8,025 nt of DNA, taken from an uncultured Lachnospiraceae bacterium (GTDB lineage Bacteria; Bacillota; Clostridia; Lachnospirales; Lachnospiraceae). The stretch lies in the NCBI GenBank assembly GCA_937916415.1, contig CALGGH010000248.1:1-8025 (forward strand), in the 5' to 3' direction. Position 1 is the first letter of the stretch. Each line of letters begins with the position of its first letter. Made by a program: the position numbers and the translations under genes. Below, piece by piece: positions 5,701-8,025 of this stretch. Below the pieces are notes generated by a model that had not been told where the DNA came from, did not search any database, and was given only the letters and a program-made list of their open reading frames with translations.

Positions 5701-8025
5701 ATGCCAGTACGGAAATACTTCTGGATAATCCTTTGTACATTGGAAGGACCGTGTCATTTACGGCTAAGGCGGATGGCTATGAGGCAGCATCTTACGAAGA
5801 ACCCCCCATATCGGTTGAGGAGCGTACCCTTACCATTGAGAGCATAAACGGCTCCGTGTCCAAGACATATGAGGGAGGATCGGAGACTGCTTTTGCAAGA
5901 GACAGCAGTAATTTGGTTAATGATCTGGAGGTAAGTTTTGATGAATCCGGCATATATACGCCCGAAGGCGGATCTGCCGAAGACGTGTCGATTGCAGTCG
6001 TAAGCGGCACTTTCGGTCAGGCTGCTGCAGGCAAAGCTCTTGACGTGACGATCACTGACGGGGATCTCGAACTAACGGGGGGCGCTGCGGATCATTATCG
6101 GATTGCCGAGATCACGTCCATCGTGGTCAGAGGGGCCGGAACCATCAACAGGATCGTACTTGATAAGGATTCCAACATAGAAGTGTCTGATGGATACTAT
6201 CTCACCAAGACCACGGAAGCCAATGCATATACGGAAGTAAGTGCAGGCGGGGTATCGCTTGATTCCGGTTATATTGATGGGGAGACCCTTGCCCTGGTTC
6301 CGACGCTTGAAGAATATCATGCTGAAAGTGCTCCCAACGGGGTGATTCTGGCCGAGGGGACACATGAAACCGCAGGATCCCACAAGGGCACGGTTAAGTA
6401 TACCCTGACGGGATCGACGGCTGATAACTACACTTTTGGCATCGGATCAGAGACACCCCTCATAGCTGAGCTTACCAACATCGACTGTCTGATCACGGCT
6501 GTTGCTTCGATCACGCCTTCAGAGGTGACTAATGCAATCGATGCGGCCATAGCAGCGGCCAATGAAACGGCTGATAAGACGGACGGTCTCGACAAGGTCT
6601 ATGACGGCGGTAACGAGGGAAGCATTGAGGTAAATGTTGATGACACGAGCGATCCTGATAATAATCCCGCGTTGGGACCCTACACCGTAAGCATAAGCTT
6701 TACGTATGCTGATGGGAATGCCGGTTCGAAGGCCATAACCCTTATTGCCGAGGATCCGGTAGTCATCACCAAGGGCGACGTTCTCTACACGATATCGAAT
6801 ATCGATGATATTAAAACGGCGATAACTGCGAAGGCTTATTCGGGGACGATCTCTCCGATAGAGATTGCCAATGCCAACCTTACCGGTGCCACCGATGAAG
6901 AAGTGGAGTTCGTGAAGTATTACAATGGAACGGCATTTACCCTGGAAGAGATACGGGGACAGGCGGACATATCGATAAACGAGGATGATAAACTCCTGGT
7001 TGGTGAAGATGAATGCAACGTTAACGTTTCAAGCTTTATCCTGACCGGAGACACGGGTGAGGCAAATGATTCGCTGACTGGTACGGCAACCCTTGCCACC
7101 GACAATGCAAACTATGCTTTCGCGGACGGTTCGGGGACCATTGCAATCAAGGGCAAGATAGATCCTCTGGTACTTGAGTTTGATGCCTTGGTAAGCCCGG
7201 TAACGTTCTCAAACAGTACGAATACAAAAATCGCGATCAAAAATGACGTGAAAAGCAAGATAAAAAATATGGTCGTGATCGATGGCCAGACGGATGATGC
7301 CGATATTACGGCAATCAATTTTAGCGCGGATCAGGGAGAGACCAGAATAGATTCCATATCCAAGGCCGGTACCTATGGAGTATATGTAATCGGAGTCGGA
7401 AATGCAAACTACGCCGCTCCCGAAACTCCCGTAGGCACCGTGCAGGTTATCTATGGTGCCCTTGCAGGTACAGTGAAGGTCAAGAAGACAGGAAGCGGAA
7501 CCGACGTCACGGCACCCGAGGTAGGTGACGAGCTTACGGCATACGTGGACGGACTGTCCGAGCATGCCACGGCATCCTATGCATGGTACGAATCAAGCGA
7601 CACCGGACATGAGCATCCCATAGAAGGAGCCGGTGAAACATACACTATCAGGGCTGCCGACATGGGCAAGACCTTTATGATCGTCGTTACGGATTCCGCG
7701 GAGGCATATTCCGGATCCATCGATACGACACTGACGGCCGTTGCGGCCAGGGAGATCGAGGTTGACGCATCAGACATAACCATAGAGGAAGCTGATCTGG
7801 TATATGACGGCACGGCTACCAGGACTGGCAAGGCAAAGATTAACAGTTCTAAGATGGAAGACGGATATTATGGCATCGCGGACGTTACCTTTGGAGCGCC
7901 TACCGTTGGTGCTGCTCCTTCAGCCATAAGTTCGATAACCCTCTATGGAGATGATGATCAGGCAATAAGCTCAGATGCTCCGTACACGCTGTCATTCAGT
8001 TCGGAGGACATCGATGGTCTGTCAG
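2631..8025 (+). CDS. Giant secreted repeat protein with YDG/MBG-type and Ig-like beta modules (3' end outside window)
   Basis: The frame is open from ATG 2631 to the window edge: 1,798 codons and one extra base, no stop. The protein begins with a signal peptide (residues 1-44) and continues as acidic Thr/Asp/Ala/Gly-rich beta sequence with only four cysteines (627, 642, 1286, 1462). YDG-type modules are marked by Tyr-Asp-Gly or variants at Y164, Y450, Y676, Y781, Y1080 (YEG), Y1324, Y1431 (YNG) and Y1725. MBG-like modules end in GTYY.RVTYVNSTNY, GTYYAYVTATGNGNY and GTYGVYVIGVGNANY. Three Ig-like modules have a core Trp (W379, W994, W1652). Modules recur in a fixed order (see the unit entries). 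A role as a long cell-surface stalk or adhesin, exported by Sec, is inferred; no enzyme motif, LPXTG or S-layer homology domain is visible here, and any anchor would be beyond the window. Overlapping minus-strand frames are shadows. Confidence 0.9.
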   Translation, partial: MEGIKKKGLWRRILALALAAVLVVPNTPVSGALGLGAITARAEAGTPTISGVSGTAAHQRYGSIGEDAGGETNVYNRIVRSEDDGITLTAAKGVEGDSISIKFDESDAVNDASAEVKGKGTHTFTITESDNEGEPNTKRIGGTINIYLEKTLTVASNNSDGIPYDGAVVGSEDFTVTVGEDAVNSNYDLKYATNGSGVGSTDTAPSAVGTYYVRVTYVNSTNYIVGQSDWTPFSIVNGTPTEDTAPALAETLAYTGEPQSLITGGTATNGTMKYAVKSSAVADPGTMDDNDFTYTNESLPAGTEPRDYYVYYFIDGADNYDDTIKTAVGSDGKVTIAEGASGGSIAVTSNGSFKYGDTLTATITDPDGKFTGESVTYTWTVTKGGSAIDPVVHAETGLTDTVKIPAAWVGGTVMVSAKIDKYASIGSESTAAITAVELVPVLTGTFTKTYDGNGVATASNDLSIALTGILGSDVVQDGDDGVSVDLSSVTYAYDADAGQELAAKAVGSHTVTASGITLTGENAAGYTLSTNAATTAGKTGTITARELTLADFVFPDGYGLTKASSAEAFSEIPGKESSASARSENIIGGETVSLTVSSVTLDGEGSANGPGTYAGTVTYALAESDDCANYTLTSATKVDVPCTVTGVISALDEDAKAALITSIADNLNDAQITKPYDGTAAGNTTVKETISGTEYDVSVAFTYADKNAADDKVLTVTDLTVSKSGIAYDFADKESVRTGLAALNTIKGSITPKELSQDDLTINANATTDDDDHYPIITKPYDGYEMNATLADAQITIAIKGEALEDGDSETGVTISGIATGLQKKDVFSNTGLVTLAIADPNYGFAAGAQYMMVSASITPMALTIGSYTTEYAYSSDVTTNIKNAIIGADKNLVDGDTVSLTIKFSVENNDEAPSITSITKEGTYYAYVTATGNGNYAVPDGHVGEITVSAAALGAEIEISNTVDKADYEYGDTMSAIITKFSAIKNKPVKYTWTFTALTDPETGETPEPIVVETNAILPNMPYASTEILLDNPLYIGRTVSFTAKADGYEAASYEEPPISVEERTLTIESINGSVSKTYEGGSETAFARDSSNLVNDLEVSFDESGIYTPEGGSAEDVSIAVVSGTFGQAAAGKALDVTITDGDLELTGGAADHYRIAEITSIVVRGAGTINRIVLDKDSNIEVSDGYYLTKTTEANAYTEVSAGGVSLDSGYIDGETLALVPTLEEYHAESAPNGVILAEGTHETAGSHKGTVKYTLTGSTADNYTFGIGSETPLIAELTNIDCLITAVASITPSEVTNAIDAAIAAANETADKTDGLDKVYDGGNEGSIEVNVDDTSDPDNNPALGPYTVSISFTYADGNAGSKAITLIAEDPVVITKGDVLYTISNIDDIKTAITAKAYSGTISPIEIANANLTGATDEEVEFVKYYNGTAFTLEEIRGQADISINEDDKLLVGEDECNVNVSSFILTGDTGEANDSLTGTATLATDNANYAFADGSGTIAIKGKIDPLVLEFDALVSPVTFSNSTNTKIAIKNDVKSKIKNMVVIDGQTDDADITAINFSADQGETRIDSISKAGTYGVYVIGVGNANYAAPETPVGTVQVIYGALAGTVKVKKTGSGTDVTAPEVGDELTAYVDGLSEHATASYAWYESSDTGHEHPIEGAGETYTIRAADMGKTFMIVVTDSAEAYSGSIDTTLTAVAAREIEVDASDITIEEADLVYDGTATRTGKAKINSSKMEDGYYGIADVTFGAPTVGAAPSAISSITLYGDDDQAISSDAPYTLSFSSEDIDGLS
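2763..3653 (+). other. N-terminal region of the giant protein before the repeated units (residues 45-341)
   Basis: Three parts. Residues 45 to about 150 are a unique N-terminal domain beginning TPTISGVSGTA. Residues about 151-240 form an MBG/YDG-like module (PYDGA at 163-167, GTYYVRVTY later). Residues about 241-341 carry AYTGEPQSLITGG and later YYVYYFIDGADNYDDT, a module common in clostridial surface proteins of the form L.YtG..Q.Li..G...G...Y. These are outside the ordered six-module unit that follows. Confidence 0.55.
3654..5492 (+). repeat. Six-module unit 1 of the giant protein (residues 342-954)
   Basis: Order as read: A (342-436), Ig-like with YGD at 355 and W379; B (437-543), YDG at 450; C (544-649), DGYGLTK at 556-562 and Cys 642; D (650-752), a helical start LDEDAKAALITSIAD then PYDG around 676 and FTYAD; E (753-860), PYDG around 781; F (861-954), MBG-like with GTYYAYVTATGNGNYAVP. 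Boundaries are approximate and come from aligning this unit by eye with the next one. Confidence 0.6.
5493..7463 (+). repeat. Six-module unit 2 of the giant protein (residues 955-1611)
   Basis: The same order recurs: A (955-1063), YGD at 971 and W994; B (1064-1172), YEG at 1080; C (1173-1293), DGYYLTK at 1187-1193 and Cys 1286; D (1294-1409), helical start SEVTNAIDAAIAAA, YDG at 1324, FTYAD; E (1410-1511), YNG at 1431; F (1512-1611), GTYGVYVIGVGNANYAAP. Landmark distances to unit 1 are 616, 615, 630, 631, 648 and 650 residues, rising steadily because of small insertions. Identity is low, so the duplication is old. Confidence 0.6.
7464..8025 (+). repeat. Six-module unit 3 of the giant protein, first part (residues 1612-1798)
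   Basis: Module A restarts at about 1612 (GTVKVKKTG, VGDELTAYVDG at 1631, YAWYES with W1652, Y.IRAADMGKTF) and runs into module B with VYDGTA at 1724-1729. The window ends inside module B. The W-to-W distance from unit 2 is 658 residues. Confidence 0.55.

Noticed and set aside
4205..7831. Minus-strand ORFs inside the giant gene
   Set aside because: All lie antisense to a continuous 1,798-codon frame with coherent domain structure; they lack start signals and family features.
3654..8025. Recent tandem DNA duplication in the giant gene
   Set aside because: Units share order and landmarks at protein level but show no long identical DNA stretches, so the duplication is old.

Overview
The window looks like Firmicutes DNA, most plausibly from a Lachnospiraceae-type gut or rumen Clostridium relative. 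Pointers are the TTGAAA/TATAAT promoters, a strong GGAAGGAG ribosome binding site, roughly balanced base composition, stand-alone AAA ATPase genes with nuclease-like C-termini, and a very large secreted protein built from YDG/MBG-type beta modules. This placement is inferred from family distribution, not measured.

Left part (1-1930): the 3' end of an AAA-ATPase-like/PDDEXK_9 gene (2-166). A short gene-poor stretch follows, holding a decayed, frameshifted piece of a second PDDEXK_9 nuclease domain (306-460), an 8-bp tandem repeat, and a promoter threaded through three TTGAAAAG boxes at exact 33-bp spacing. Next is an intact DUF4143-type ATPase (574-1896). A 26-bp direct repeat (23/26 identical) lies just after each of the two ATPase genes and so brackets a 1.7-kb segment.

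Middle part (1928-2630): no convincing protein gene. The minus strand carries what looks like a complete small RNA gene: a TTGAAA-N17-TATAAT promoter, a start point exactly at the first base of a closing stem, a compact three-way junction with a C-rich apical loop, and a U tract at the end (about 2091 to 1995). At least seven non-Watson-Crick positions in the stems are G.U on the minus strand but would be A.C on the plus strand, which fixes the transcribed strand. Two plus-strand intrinsic terminators follow (2125-2150, 2226-2266), then a structured leader of about 360 nt ending in two tandem REP-like palindromes and the ribosome binding site of the next gene.

Right part (2631-8025): one uninterrupted reading frame of 1,798 codons with no stop before the window edge. 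It encodes an exported, acidic, cysteine-poor fibrous protein with a signal peptide. Its sequence resolves into a higher-order repeat: six different beta modules (labelled A to F here) recur in the same order with a period of about 613 and then 657 residues, and a third unit starts at residue 1612. Anchoring and binding domains, if any, lie beyond the window.

The three parts do not form one operon. The ATPase has its own promoter, the small RNA converges on it, and terminators separate both from the surface-protein gene.
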